This document shows, in pieces, positions 1-9,471 of a stretch of 26,180 nucleotides of DNA. The stretch comes from REEB509 sp049314555 (lineage in GTDB: Bacteria > Pseudomonadota > Alphaproteobacteria > Caulobacterales > Aquidulcibacteraceae). Where the stretch lies: contig JBMOEW010000039.1 of the NCBI GenBank assembly GCA_049314555.1, positions 1-26,180 of the forward strand. Reading direction: 5' to 3'. A model generated the notes under the pieces. It was not told where the DNA came from. It saw only the letters and a list, made by a program, of their open reading frames with translations, and did not search any database. The position numbers and the translations under genes were made by a program. Every line of letters starts with the position of its first letter. Position 1 is the stretch's first letter.

Positions 1-44
1 ACATCCTGCCCCAGGAAAGACGACATTGCGTCGGTGACGGTCAT
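1..44 (-). CDS. 5' end of an unidentified gene, cut by the window edge
   Basis: An open frame begins with ATG at 44 on the minus strand and runs off the window, giving 14 residues (MTVTDAMSSFLGQD). A G-rich Shine-Dalgarno-like run lies about 5 nt before the ATG. It would be the next gene downstream of the acetyltransferase in the same direction. Too little is visible to assign a family. An internal ATG at 26 is an alternative start. Confidence 0.35.
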   Translation of the reverse strand, partial: MTVTDAMSSFLGQD

Positions 45-66
45 TCTGGCCCCCCGGCGTTGTGGA

Positions 67-148
67 GCCGCACGAATCGTGTGCGGCGGCGAATCGATTG
101 CCCCAGAAACAGCCGATTTGGTTACCGAGAGATTGCCAGATTAACCAA
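67..148. repeat. Two small inverted repeats in the 45-169 intergenic stretch
   Basis: GCCGCAC (67-73) pairs with GTGCGGC (81-87), and TTGGTTA (118-124) pairs with TAACCAA (142-148). The second lies just after the acetyltransferase stop on the minus strand and could be a weak transcript end, but neither hairpin is followed by a T tract on either strand. I see nothing else in this gap. Confidence 0.4.
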
Positions 149-169
149 TTTGGGGCCGTTGGCGCGACC

Positions 170-688
170 CTAAATGTCTTTGCGCATGATGAATTCATGG
201 TCGCGGTGTTGGCCGACCATAAAGGTGTAGCTGCCGATCTGGCGGAACCCGTGGCGTGCGTAAAAGCGCAGGGCGCGATGGTTTTCGCTGAAAACCCCCA
301 ACACCAGTGCTGAGGCGTGAGCTGTTTTTGCCTGCTCGGTCGCGAAGTCCATCAAGGCGTCGGCAAGGCCGGTGCCTTTGCTGGCCGGGGTGAGGTAGAG
401 GCGGTGAAGTTCCCAGAGTGCCGCAATGTCGTCGAGCGGGAGTGTGGCGCGTCCGCCTTTGAGCGCTGCGCGGAGGCCCTCTTGGCCTTCAACCAGCACA
501 TGCACGAAGCCTGGGTCACTGATTTCGCTGGCGATACGCGCGGGATCGTAGCTTTCGGCCAAAAAGGCTTCCAGGTCTTGTTTGCGATAGAGCGTGCCGA
601 AGGTGTCGACGTAGCGATCGCGCCAAAAGCTGGCCAGGGTTGCTGCGTCTTCGATGTGGGCGCGGCGGAAGCCGGGGTCGCTGCTCAT
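170..688 (-). CDS. GNAT-family N-acetyltransferase
   Basis: This is a 172-residue protein with the GNAT fold pattern: an N-terminal substrate-side region, then a strand leading into the acetyl-CoA loop (LYLTPASKGTGLADALMDFA, roughly residues 96-115), and a C-terminal block (NHRALRFYARHGFRQIG) that matches motif B of the superfamily. The family moves an acetyl group from acetyl-CoA to an amine; the substrate cannot be told from sequence. I chose the ATG at 688 over the GTG at 691 because a G-run lies just upstream. It follows alaS by about 110 nt on the same strand. A ribosomal-protein (RimI-like) or small-molecule acetyltransferase are both possible. Confidence 0.85.
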   Translation of the reverse strand: MSSDPGFRRAHIEDAATLASFWRDRYVDTFGTLYRKQDLEAFLAESYDPARIASEISDPGFVHVLVEGQEGLRAALKGGRATLPLDDIAALWELHRLYLTPASKGTGLADALMDFATEQAKTAHASALVLGVFSENHRALRFYARHGFRQIGSYTFMVGQHRDHEFIMRKDI

Positions 689-797
689 CACCCCCCCGTT
701 CAGGTGCCCGCATGGGCGGCACGGAGAAAGGCTTGGCCACGTCCCTGCTCATACGCGGCCGTCTGGGGGCGTACGGGGTGTCTGAAACCGCGTGGCT

Positions 798-3461
798 TCA
801 TGGCTTGGCCGCCTCCAAGGCCGCCCGCACCGCGGCAAGGGCGTCTTCGGCCTTTGCCGCCTCTGGGCCGCCGCCTTGGGCCATGTCGGGGCGGCCTCCC
901 CCACCCTGGCCACCAAGGGCCAGAACGCCTGCGCGGACCAAATCAACCGCCGACACCTTCTTTGAGAGCGCCTCGGTTACGCCCACCGCCAAGGCTGCCT
1001 TGCCGGCATCGATGCCAATATAGGCAACGACCCCTTCGCCGAGCGTGGTCTTGCCTTCGTCCACAAGACTGCGCAGATCTTTTGCCGGAACCCCTTCCAG
1101 CACGCGGGCAATCAATTTGATGCCGGCGACAACTTCAGGGCCCGCGGCGGGGCCAGCGGCGTCGCCCACGAGGGCCAGACGTTTTCTGGCCTCTGCCAGC
1201 TCGCGCTCCGCCTTGCGACGTTCCTCCATCAAGACAGCAGCGCGGTCTGGGATATCGGCGAGGGGTGCCTTCAGCACTCCTGCCACCGCCTTGGCCAGGT
1301 TGGCTTGCGTGCGCCAATGGGCGATGGCCCCGGCACCGGTGGTTGCCTCGATCCGCCGCACACCGGCGGAAACGCCGCTTTCGGACAAAATCGCAAAGGC
1401 TGCAATGTCGCCGGTTCGGCGCACGTGAGTGCCGCCGCACAATTCTACGGAAAACGGCTTGGACGCGTCGTCCAGGCCAAGTCCCATCGTGAGAACGCGG
1501 ACGTTCTCGCCATATTTTTCGCCGAACAGCGCCAACGCCCCTGCGGCGATGGCCGCTTCTGGGGCCATCTCGCGGGTGTCAACGGCTTCGTTTTGCCGGA
1601 CAACCGCGTTCACTTCGTCTTCGATGCGTTCGAGTTCTTCTGGGGTGATCGGGGCGTTGTGGGAGAAATCGAAGCGGAATCTGTCGGCTTCGACCAGTGA
1701 CCCCTTCTGGCTCACATGCGTGCCAAGCACGCGGCGCAGGGCGGCATGGAGCAAGTGGGTTGCGGAGTGGTTTGCGCGCAAGCGGGATCTGCGGTCCGGA
1801 TCGACGGTGAGGGTAGCGGAGTCCCCACTCTTGATTGTGCCGGCGACTAATGTGCCGCTATGGGCATGGAGGGTGCCGGGGCGCTTTTGGGTGTCTGTGA
1901 CCTCGAAGATGGCACCGGACGCAAAGTGGATTTGGCCTTTGTCGCCCGCTTGACCGCCTGATTCGGCGTAAAACGGTGAGTGATCAAAGACAAGTTCGGC
2001 TGAGGCTGGGGCCTTCAGGCCCTGAACGTGGCCCTTTTCGGACACGATCGCCGATAGTTTTGCCTGGGCCTCTTGCGCGACATAGCCAAGGAAAGTTGTG
2101 GCGGGCGTGGTGGAGGCGAGGTCGTGCCAGACTTGCTCATCGGCACCGGCGCCGGCACCGACCCAGGACTCCTGGCCTTGCCGGCGTTGCTCGTCCATCG
2201 CCGCGGTATAGGCCGCTTCGTCGACCTTCAACCCGCGGGCGCGCAGGATGTCTTGGGTCAAATCCAGGGGGAAGCCGAAGGTGTCATAGAGCTTGAAAGC
2301 CGTGCGGCCGGACAAGGATTGGTTGGGGCCAAGGCCTGCCATCTCCTCTTCCAAAAGCGCCAATCCGCGACCCAGGGTGCGCCGGAACCGCTCTTCTTCT
2401 TGGCGCAATTGATCCACGATCACCGGTTCGGCGCGGCCGAGTTCTGGGTAGGCCTGCCCCATCAGCGCGATCAAATTGGGCACGAGGCGGTGCATCAAGG
2501 GGTCTTTTGTCCCCAGAATGTGCGCATGGCGCATCGCGCGGCGCATAATCCGGCGCAGCACGTAACCGCGCCCTTCATTGGCTGGTGTGACGCCGTCGGC
2601 GATCAGAAAACATGAGGCGCGCAGATGATCGGCGATGACTCGGTGGCTCGCGGTGTGGGAGCCTTGGGCTTCGACGCCGGTGAGGGAAACGCTTTCGGCT
2701 ATCAGCCGCTGAAACAGGTCGGTTTCGTAGTTCGAATGCACGCCTTGGAGGACGGCCGCGACCCGTTCCAGGCCCATGCCGGTATCGATCGAGGGTTTGG
2801 GGAGCGGCTTGCGCGTGCCATCGGCAAACTGCTCAAACTGCATGAACACCAGATTCCAGATCTCGACGAACCGGTCCCCGTCCTCTTCTTTGCTGCCGGG
2901 CGGCCCTCCGTAGATGTGGGCACCATGGTCATAAAAGATTTCCGAACAGGGGCCACAGGGCCCAGTGTCGCCCATCGACCAAAAGTTGTCGCTGGTGGCG
3001 ATGCGAATGATCCGGTCCTCGGGAAGGCCAGCCACTTTTTTCCAGATGGCAGCCGCCTCGTCGTCATCATGATAAACTGTGACGCACAGCCGGTCCTTGG
3101 CTAAGCCCCATTCCTTCGTGATGAGCGCCCAGGCAAAGGCAATGGCCTCGTCCTTGAAGTAATCCCCGAACGAGAAGTTGCCCAACATCTCAAAAAAAGT
3201 GTGGTGGCGGGCGGTGTAGCCGACGTTGTCGAGGTCGTTGTGTTTGCCACCCGCGCGGACGCACTTTTGAGAGGTTGCGGCCCGCGGCGTCGCGGGGGCT
3301 TGGGCCCCAGTGAAGTTGTTCTTGAACTGCACCATGCCTGCATTGGTGAACAGGAGGGTGGGATCGTCGTGCGGGACAAGGCTCGACGAGGCAGGCGTCG
3401 CATGGCCGTGGGCGCGAAAATACGACAAAAAGCTCGCCCGGATGTCTGACACACTGGCCAT
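798..3461 (-). CDS. alaS: Alanyl-tRNA synthetase
   Basis: The protein of 887 residues charges tRNA-Ala with alanine in the cytoplasm. The N-terminal class II catalytic core is clear (SLVPHDDPTLLFTNAGMVQF near residues 25-45). The editing domain that clears mischarged Ser/Gly-tRNA has its zinc/editing ligands in HSATHLLH (H565, H569) and CGGTH (C675, H679). The C-Ala domain ends with the usual glycine-rich GGQGGGGRPDMAQGGG. Length is normal for bacteria. I start at ATG 3461 (MASVSDIRASF), which lines up with family N-termini; an in-frame ATG at 3473 directly abuts the AGGGGAG Shine-Dalgarno and is therefore less likely. It lies downstream of recA but behind a terminator and its own promoter. 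Confidence 0.98.
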   Translation of the reverse strand: MASVSDIRASFLSYFRAHGHATPASSSLVPHDDPTLLFTNAGMVQFKNNFTGAQAPATPRAATSQKCVRAGGKHNDLDNVGYTARHHTFFEMLGNFSFGDYFKDEAIAFAWALITKEWGLAKDRLCVTVYHDDDEAAAIWKKVAGLPEDRIIRIATSDNFWSMGDTGPCGPCSEIFYDHGAHIYGGPPGSKEEDGDRFVEIWNLVFMQFEQFADGTRKPLPKPSIDTGMGLERVAAVLQGVHSNYETDLFQRLIAESVSLTGVEAQGSHTASHRVIADHLRASCFLIADGVTPANEGRGYVLRRIMRRAMRHAHILGTKDPLMHRLVPNLIALMGQAYPELGRAEPVIVDQLRQEEERFRRTLGRGLALLEEEMAGLGPNQSLSGRTAFKLYDTFGFPLDLTQDILRARGLKVDEAAYTAAMDEQRRQGQESWVGAGAGADEQVWHDLASTTPATTFLGYVAQEAQAKLSAIVSEKGHVQGLKAPASAELVFDHSPFYAESGGQAGDKGQIHFASGAIFEVTDTQKRPGTLHAHSGTLVAGTIKSGDSATLTVDPDRRSRLRANHSATHLLHAALRRVLGTHVSQKGSLVEADRFRFDFSHNAPITPEELERIEDEVNAVVRQNEAVDTREMAPEAAIAAGALALFGEKYGENVRVLTMGLGLDDASKPFSVELCGGTHVRRTGDIAAFAILSESGVSAGVRRIEATTGAGAIAHWRTQANLAKAVAGVLKAPLADIPDRAAVLMEERRKAERELAEARKRLALVGDAAGPAAGPEVVAGIKLIARVLEGVPAKDLRSLVDEGKTTLGEGVVAYIGIDAGKAALAVGVTEALSKKVSAVDLVRAGVLALGGQGGGGRPDMAQGGGPEAAKAEDALAAVRAALEAAKP

Positions 3462-3487
3462 CGCCTGATCCATCTCCCCTGGAGCGC

Positions 3488-3521
3488 TACCGTCATGGGC
3501 GCTTCGCGGTCCATGACGGTA
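3488..3521 (-). promoter_or_regulatory. Perfect 11-bp palindrome over the predicted alaS transcription start
   Basis: TACCGTCATGG (3488-3498) and CCATGACGGTA (3511-3521) are exact inverse complements around a 12-nt centre, which itself can fold as CGC-GAA-GCG on the minus strand. One arm overlaps the proposed -10 element, and the predicted start point falls within the dyad. There is no T tract, so it is not an intrinsic terminator. E. coli AlaRS is known to repress alaS by binding a palindrome flanking its transcription start; a similar role here is inference. A 5' leader hairpin acting on RNA is the alternative. Confidence 0.6.
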
Positions 3522-3546
3522 TAAGAAGGCTGATGATCCGCGCCAA
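3518..3546 (-). promoter_or_regulatory. Probable alaS promoter
   Basis: On the minus strand, -35 TTGGCG (3541-3546) and -10 TATACC (3518-3523) are separated by exactly 17 bp, each matching four of six sigma-70 consensus bases. The predicted start near 3511 leaves a leader of about 50 nt to the alaS ATG. It lies after the recA terminator, so alaS would be transcribed independently of recA. Confidence 0.5.
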
Positions 3547-3559
3547 GGGCGGTCATGCG

Positions 3560-3621
3560 AGAAAAGACCGATCGCCCACGTCGGCAGCAGGGGGCTGGCG
3601 TTGCAGGACGTGGGCGATCGG
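3560..3621 (-). terminator. Intrinsic terminator of recA
   Basis: On the minus strand a perfect 15-bp stem (arms 3607-3621 and 3568-3582, CCGATCGCCCACGTC and its inverse complement) with a 24-nt loop is followed at once by TCTTTTCT (3567-3560). It begins about 37 nt after the recA stop codon. Stem length plus T tract make this the clearest terminator in the window. Confidence 0.85.
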
Positions 3622-3658
3622 CGCTCGGCGGAGCGCTTGCGCGCCGCCTACCCTAAGC

Positions 3659-4723
<1,065 letters not shown>

Positions 4724-4804
4724 AGCAACGCTCCACTTAGGTCGAGTCCGGCCCAAGGGATAGGGGCCGCGTTCACCGACCCTTTGTACATGATATGTTC
4801 CATG

Positions 4805-4819
4805 GAACGCAAGCAGAAC
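4805..4819 (-). promoter_or_regulatory. LexA (SOS) box of recA, alphaproteobacterial type
   Basis: The plus strand reads GAAC-GCAAGCA-GAAC, the GAAC-N7-GAAC direct repeat known as the LexA site in alphaproteobacteria (GTTC-N7-GTTC on the recA strand). It ends 81 nt upstream of the recA start codon, next to a possible -10 TATCAT (4795-4790). A 12-bp perfect palindrome GTTCCATGGAAC (4797-4808) overlaps the proximal half-site. Confidence 0.85.
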
Positions 4820-4932
4820 GGATGTGACGTTTTTGCCGCTCTTGCCGGAGTCCTTCGTACGAACGGCCTGAGCACCGCTTATGGACGGCTAATGAGCTGC
4901 GTGGCGCGGACAGCGCAACAGACTACTGAGCT

Positions 4933-4985
4933 GCATCTGAAAGATGCGCGCCTCAAATCGATCTGCCCGCGCAATCGCTGCGCGG
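4933..4985. repeat. Two hairpins between cckA and recA
   Basis: CCGCGCA (4967-4973) pairs with TGCGCGG (4979-4985) over a 5-nt loop, and GCATCT (4933-4938) pairs with AGATGC (4942-4947) over a 3-nt loop. Both lie just downstream of the cckA stop codon on the minus strand. Neither is followed by a T tract, so they may mark or protect a transcript end rather than act as simple intrinsic terminators. Confidence 0.45.
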
Positions 4986-4994
4986 CGATTAAGC

Positions 4995-7610
4995 TTACTG
5001 CGCGAGAAGTTCTTTGACCCGGGCCGCGAGTTCTGGAAGGCCTACCGGCTTTGACATGTAGCTTACCGGGTATTGCTCCAACAGCTTGGAGAAGCTCTCT
5101 GGTGCGTACCCCGACAAGAACAGGACTTTGGCCGCGCCAAGCATCTCAGGCGTGGCGGCGCGCAGCATTTCCGGTCCGCCCATCAAAGGCATCGACACGT
5201 CCGAAATGATAATGTCGAATGCTCCAAGATTTTCGCCAAGAATTTCAAGCGCTTCTTCGCCGTTTTCGGCCTCCATCACTTCAAAGCCGCAGTCTTCCAG
5301 ATTCCGCGCCGTGGAGCGTCGCAGGGGCTGGATGTCTTCAACCAGAAGGATACGGCCCCGGCCAGCAACATCGGTGCTTTTTGGCGGTTCTAAAGCTTGG
5401 CGTGAGCGTTCTTCGAGTTCCGCTTCTTCTTCGACCGAGGGCTCGTAGGTCGGCAGATAAATGCGGAAGGTGGTTCCCTTGCCATAACTTGATGAGAAGA
5501 AGATGTAGCCGCCGGATTGCTTGACGATCCCATAGCAGGTGGCGAGGCCAAGGCCTGTCCCGTGGCCGCGTTCTTTTGTTGAGTGGAAGGGCCGGAAAAT
5601 CTTTGCTTGATCTTCGGGCTTAATGCCGATCCCGGTATCTTCCACTTCAATCAGCACATAGGTGCCGTCTTCGATTGGCGCGTGGCCGTGTGCGCGGGCC
5701 TCTTCGGCGTTGACGCACAGCGTGCGCACGGTCAAGCGGCCGTCCCGCGGGATGCCGGCGTCCTTGGGAGTCATGGCGTCGCGGGCATTGGTGGCCAGAT
5801 TGACGAGCACGCGCTCCAGCTGGGCCTTATCGACTTTGACCCGCGGCAAATCGCGGCCGTGGACGATGTCAAAGCTGATGGTTTCGCCCAGCATGCGGCG
5901 GATCAACTCTTGGGTATGGGCGATGAAATCACTCACATCGACCACTTCGCGCTTGAGCGTTTGCTGGCGCGAGTAGGCCATTAGCATGCCAGACAATTCG
6001 CGCGCCACGGTGGCGCTATCTGCCATCTCCTTGAGCACCGGATAATCGGGGTCGCCGACGGGGTGACGCCGCAGGAGCCAGTCGCACATTTGCATCACGG
6101 CCATCAGGCGTGAGTTGAAGTCATGGGCGACGCCGCCGGCCAACATGCCGATCTCGCGCATTTTTTCCGCCTGAGCCAAGCGCTGCTCAAGTTCGCGCTG
6201 CTCTGACACGTTGATCAGGTAGGCCACCGCACCGCCGTTTGCGCCCTGGGCGATGGTGAGGTGTGCGGCGATGGCTGGGCTCGTGGCGAGTTGGAGTTCC
6301 AGGGCCTGGGCCCCAGCACTGCGCAGTCGTTGTGCCAGGGCGTTGGGCCCTTCGGAGGCATCGAATAGATGGGCGAACGCGGCCCCTGGCACGGCCCGCC
6401 CTTGAGTCATTTCGATCAGGGCCGGGTTGGCATCGAGGATGGCAGCGCCTGCGGGGTCTGAGGCGTCCAGGACAGCCACGCCAACAGGCGCCTGCTCCAT
6501 GGCAAACAGCGCTGCTGCCGGTGCCTGGGCGATGGTGGTCAAGGACATCGGGGCTGCGGCGGTTTGGGGCTTGTGGCCCGGCTGGTCTTCCGCTGCCAGA
6601 AAAATTACCGTCCGGCTTGCGGCGTCGTTTTGATCGGCGGACCAAAACGTCATGGCCGGCGCGGACTTTTCCATGCCGTCGCGAGCCCGCAGGGTGATTT
6701 GCGTGCGGCTTGCGCCAAAGGAGCGGCGGTCGCGCCGGACGATCCGGGCGGGATCTTCGCGCACAATGTCCTTGAGGCGCATTCTGGAGGCGTCTTCGCC
6801 AACGCCCAACTCAGCGCGCAGCGCGCGATTCATATAGATGATGGCCCCGTCGGGGCCTGTCACGAGGAAGCCAAACGGTGCGTCTTCAAGGAACAAGTCC
6901 TGCGCCTCGGGCACGCCCTGCTCGCCCTGTGCGGCCATGCGCCTCAAACGCCAGAGGAGTTTGCCGCCTGGCATTGGCCCGACACTGGCCTCAAATCGCA
7001 TGGGTTCGCCCTCCGCGGAAAGCCGCGTAGGTGGCAAAGGTTCCCGGCGATTTTGCATCGCCCCCGCGGCCTTTGAGAGCCGGAACATTGGCGCTGACAG
7101 GGTTGGATCTGCGCCGAACACGCGGCTCATCATGGGGGGGCGGTCGCTATCGCCGAGCACGCCTGCGGCTTCTGCCAATTGCAAATAGGCTGCGTTGGCT
7201 ATCAGCGGGGACTGCGCGCGATCTGTGACGAGGGCTGCTTCGTCCAACGCTTCAATCAGCAGAAAATCATGGCGTTGCGCTTGAAGGGTGGAAGCTTCGA
7301 TTGCGCCGTGTTGCGGGAAAATGCCGTGGCGGCGGCCGGGCCCACGGGAGACATACACAAACCAAACCAGCCCGCATGCCAATAGCAAAATCATCAGCAT
7401 GGCCCCGGCTTGGCCAACGGCCTGACCGGCCGTGACCGCGATGCCTGCAGCCCCAAGGCCCACCGCCAAAGCTGCCCAAAAGAGCAGCTGCGGCAAGTCC
7501 ATGCGCGCAGCTGCCGGTCGGCCGGCGTCGCCCTTCGGAGTCGTGCTCGCCGCGACCGTGTTTCCTAAATCCGTCATGCCTGTTTCCACCATCTCAGCCG
7601 CATCCTTCAC
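4995..7610 (-). CDS. cckA: Cell-cycle hybrid sensor histidine kinase CckA
   Basis: This 871-residue hybrid kinase has two N-terminal membrane helices (about 41-62 and 70-90), two PAS-like regions (about 240-340 and 365-470), a HisKA domain with phospho-acceptor His496, an ATPase domain (N-box N608, DTGIGI 658-663, GHGTGLGL 682-689) and a C-terminal receiver with acceptor Asp804 and Lys854. In Caulobacter CckA drives the phosphorelay through ChpT to CtrA and CpdR. The region after the histidine reads HDFNSRL where CckA-like kinases usually have HDFNNLL. I use the GTG at 7610, whose GTGA overlaps the flhB stop; ATGs at 7592 and 7577, each with a Shine-Dalgarno-like sequence, are real alternatives. 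Confidence 0.93.
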   Translation of the reverse strand: MKDAAEMVETGMTDLGNTVAASTTPKGDAGRPAAARMDLPQLLFWAALAVGLGAAGIAVTAGQAVGQAGAMLMILLLACGLVWFVYVSRGPGRRHGIFPQHGAIEASTLQAQRHDFLLIEALDEAALVTDRAQSPLIANAAYLQLAEAAGVLGDSDRPPMMSRVFGADPTLSAPMFRLSKAAGAMQNRREPLPPTRLSAEGEPMRFEASVGPMPGGKLLWRLRRMAAQGEQGVPEAQDLFLEDAPFGFLVTGPDGAIIYMNRALRAELGVGEDASRMRLKDIVREDPARIVRRDRRSFGASRTQITLRARDGMEKSAPAMTFWSADQNDAASRTVIFLAAEDQPGHKPQTAAAPMSLTTIAQAPAAALFAMEQAPVGVAVLDASDPAGAAILDANPALIEMTQGRAVPGAAFAHLFDASEGPNALAQRLRSAGAQALELQLATSPAIAAHLTIAQGANGGAVAYLINVSEQRELEQRLAQAEKMREIGMLAGGVAHDFNSRLMAVMQMCDWLLRRHPVGDPDYPVLKEMADSATVARELSGMLMAYSRQQTLKREVVDVSDFIAHTQELIRRMLGETISFDIVHGRDLPRVKVDKAQLERVLVNLATNARDAMTPKDAGIPRDGRLTVRTLCVNAEEARAHGHAPIEDGTYVLIEVEDTGIGIKPEDQAKIFRPFHSTKERGHGTGLGLATCYGIVKQSGGYIFFSSSYGKGTTFRIYLPTYEPSVEEEAELEERSRQALEPPKSTDVAGRGRILLVEDIQPLRRSTARNLEDCGFEVMEAENGEEALEILGENLGAFDIIISDVSMPLMGGPEMLRAATPEMLGAAKVLFLSGYAPESFSKLLEQYPVSYMSKPVGLPELAARVKELLAQ

Positions 7611-8704
7611 CGATTCGGCCGCAAAGTGCGTGAACGTCGTCTTTGGGCCAGGCCCAACACAAACCCGATGACCTTGGCAACGGCTTCATATTGGGCGCGC
7701 GGAATGGGTGCGTCGATCTCAGCGGTCGCAAACAGGGCGCGCGCCAAGGGCGGGTCTTCAACGATCGGGATTTCGTGTTCGCCGGCCACTTCGCGGATTC
7801 TTGCGGCAACTTCATCCACACCTTTGGCCAAACAAATCGGGGCCCCGCCCTCTTCCGGCACGTAGCGCAGCGCAACCGCGTAGTGGGTCGGGTTGGTGAT
7901 AACCACTGTGGCTTTTGGCACCTGCTGCATCATGCGCTTTTGTGACCGCTCCATGCGGATTTGGCGCAGCTTCATGCGGATCATGGGATCGCCTTCGGAC
8001 TGGCGCATCTCGTCCTTGATCTCGCGCCGGCTCATCTTCATGCGCTCCATGTAGGAGATGCGCGTGGTGATGTAGTCTACCCCCGCCACGCCCACAGCGG
8101 CGATCAAAAGCGCGATCATCAGCGCCACCGACCGCTCCTGTGCCAGGGGCAGAATGGCCGACACTTCCAGAAATGCAGCGGTTTCGAAAATCGCATCGCG
8201 CGGCCACAACGCCCAGGTCATGGCACCGCCAACAATGCCGAGCTTGGCCAGCGCCTTGAGGAAGTTGGCAAATGCTTCTTTGCCAAAGACCCGGCCAAAG
8301 CCTTTGATTGGATCAAGCTTATTGAGATTGGGGGTTAGCCGCGCGGCGGTGAAGGTGGGTTGATCCTGGAGGTAGCGGGAGGCAACGCCGGCCACCATGA
8401 AGGCGGCGGCTGCCAAACCGATCGCGCCCAGCAGCATCATGAGGATGTTGGCTGCCAGGCGGCGCAGCGATTCTGGATCCATCGCGACAGCGTGCGCATT
8501 AGCCAGCATGCCCGCCAGGTAATGGGCCAGGGAGCTCGCAATCGGGGCCGCCATCAACGAGACAAGAAGCGTGATCGCCAGCAGCGACAGGGCTGAACCC
8601 ACCTCTGTCGAGTAGATGATGTCGCCCTTTTCGCGGGCTTGTTCTAGTTTTCGGTCCGTCGCGTCTTCGGTGCGATCGTCCTTGTCGTCCTGTTCGCCTG
8701 ACAT
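7607..8704 (-). CDS. flhB: Flagellar export switch protein FlhB
   Basis: FlhB is the inner-membrane component of the flagellar type III export gate that switches substrate class from rod/hook to filament. The 365-residue protein has a charged N-terminus (RTEDATDRKLEQAREKGD), four hydrophobic segments within about residues 35-210, and a cytoplasmic domain carrying the self-cleavage motif N271-P272-T273-H274. Length is typical. The ATG at 8704 has AAGG 7 nt upstream. It follows fliR by 9 nt and its stop codon overlaps the cckA GTG start. The C-terminal RRRSRTLRPNR tail is basic. NPTH is intact, so normal switching is expected. Confidence 0.97.
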   Translation of the reverse strand: MSGEQDDKDDRTEDATDRKLEQAREKGDIIYSTEVGSALSLLAITLLVSLMAAPIASSLAHYLAGMLANAHAVAMDPESLRRLAANILMMLLGAIGLAAAAFMVAGVASRYLQDQPTFTAARLTPNLNKLDPIKGFGRVFGKEAFANFLKALAKLGIVGGAMTWALWPRDAIFETAAFLEVSAILPLAQERSVALMIALLIAAVGVAGVDYITTRISYMERMKMSRREIKDEMRQSEGDPMIRMKLRQIRMERSQKRMMQQVPKATVVITNPTHYAVALRYVPEEGGAPICLAKGVDEVAARIREVAGEHEIPIVEDPPLARALFATAEIDAPIPRAQYEAVAKVIGFVLGLAQRRRSRTLRPNR

Positions 8705-8713
8705 CGGTGCGCC

Positions 8714-9469
8714 TTAGGGAAAGGACACGGCTTGCTGTTGCAGCCGGTCGAGCCAAACAATCATTCCGCCGGACAAGCCCATGGCGAAAATGACAAACCC
8801 GCCCAACAGGCTGAGCGGCATCGTGACAAAAAACACTTGGATGTTCGGGATCAGGCGGGACAAAACCCCAAGGCCCAGCCGAAAAATCAAACCAGCCAAA
8901 ATCAGCGGAGCGGCGATTTGAACGCCGATCGCGAACGACTGGCCAGTAACTGTGACGGCCATTTCGGCTGCGTCGCCCAGGTTGGGCAGGATGCCGGCTT
9001 GGAAAGTGGCGTAGCTGCGCACGATCCCGGTCAAAAACACATGATGGAGATCGGTGGCAAAGACCATAGCGACGCCAAGGATCGACAGATAAACGCTGAA
9101 AATCTGGCCGGCCTGGCTCATGGTGGGGTCTGCGACCTGCGCGAACGCCAAGCCGATTTCGTTGCCCACCACTTGGCCGGCGGTGGCTAGCGCGGCAAAC
9201 ATCATGCGGGCGATGGAGCCGATGAATAAGCCGACCGCGACTTCGTTGGTGATCATCGCGGCTGCTTGCCACGTCTCTTGTGGCGGGGGCGGCACATTTG
9301 GCGCGATCGAGGGCACCAGCGTGACAACAACAAGTAAGGCGAGCGCCAAACGAAAGCGTTGCGGGACAGCCGGCTCACCAAACCCTGGCAGCAGCGAGAT
9401 AATCGCCCCAACGCGCGCAAACACGAGGGCGGCCCCCCAGATGTTCACGCCGTAGAGCGTCAGTTCCAC
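8714..9469 (-). CDS. fliR: Flagellar export gate protein FliR
   Basis: This 251-residue, highly hydrophobic protein begins MELTLYGVNIWGAALVFARVGAIIS and has the several membrane-embedded helices and the PGFGEPAVPQRFRLALAL segment seen in FliR, a subunit of the FliPQR export gate. The start is GTG at 9469, 2 nt after the fliQ stop, without a clear Shine-Dalgarno, so it is probably translated by coupling to fliQ. The order fliQ-fliR-flhB is conserved in many bacteria. fliP is not in the window. Confidence 0.96.
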   Translation of the reverse strand: MELTLYGVNIWGAALVFARVGAIISLLPGFGEPAVPQRFRLALALLVVVTLVPSIAPNVPPPPQETWQAAAMITNEVAVGLFIGSIARMMFAALATAGQVVGNEIGLAFAQVADPTMSQAGQIFSVYLSILGVAMVFATDLHHVFLTGIVRSYATFQAGILPNLGDAAEMAVTVTGQSFAIGVQIAAPLILAGLIFRLGLGVLSRLIPNIQVFFVTMPLSLLGGFVIFAMGLSGGMIVWLDRLQQQAVSFP

Positions 9470-9471
9470 GG

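Noticed and set aside
67..87. Hairpin GCCGCAC/GTGCGGC as a terminator of the alaS-acetyltransferase unit
   Set aside because: No T tract follows on either strand and it is about 80 nt past the stop codon.
317..1120. Long plus-strand frame opposite the acetyltransferase and alaS
   Set aside because: It is antisense to two clear genes, has low-complexity Pro/Arg-rich translation and no family likeness; such frames are common in GC-rich DNA.
3488..3521. alaS palindrome as a second recA terminator
   Set aside because: No T tract follows on the minus strand; GC-rich sequence and the alaS ribosome site come next.
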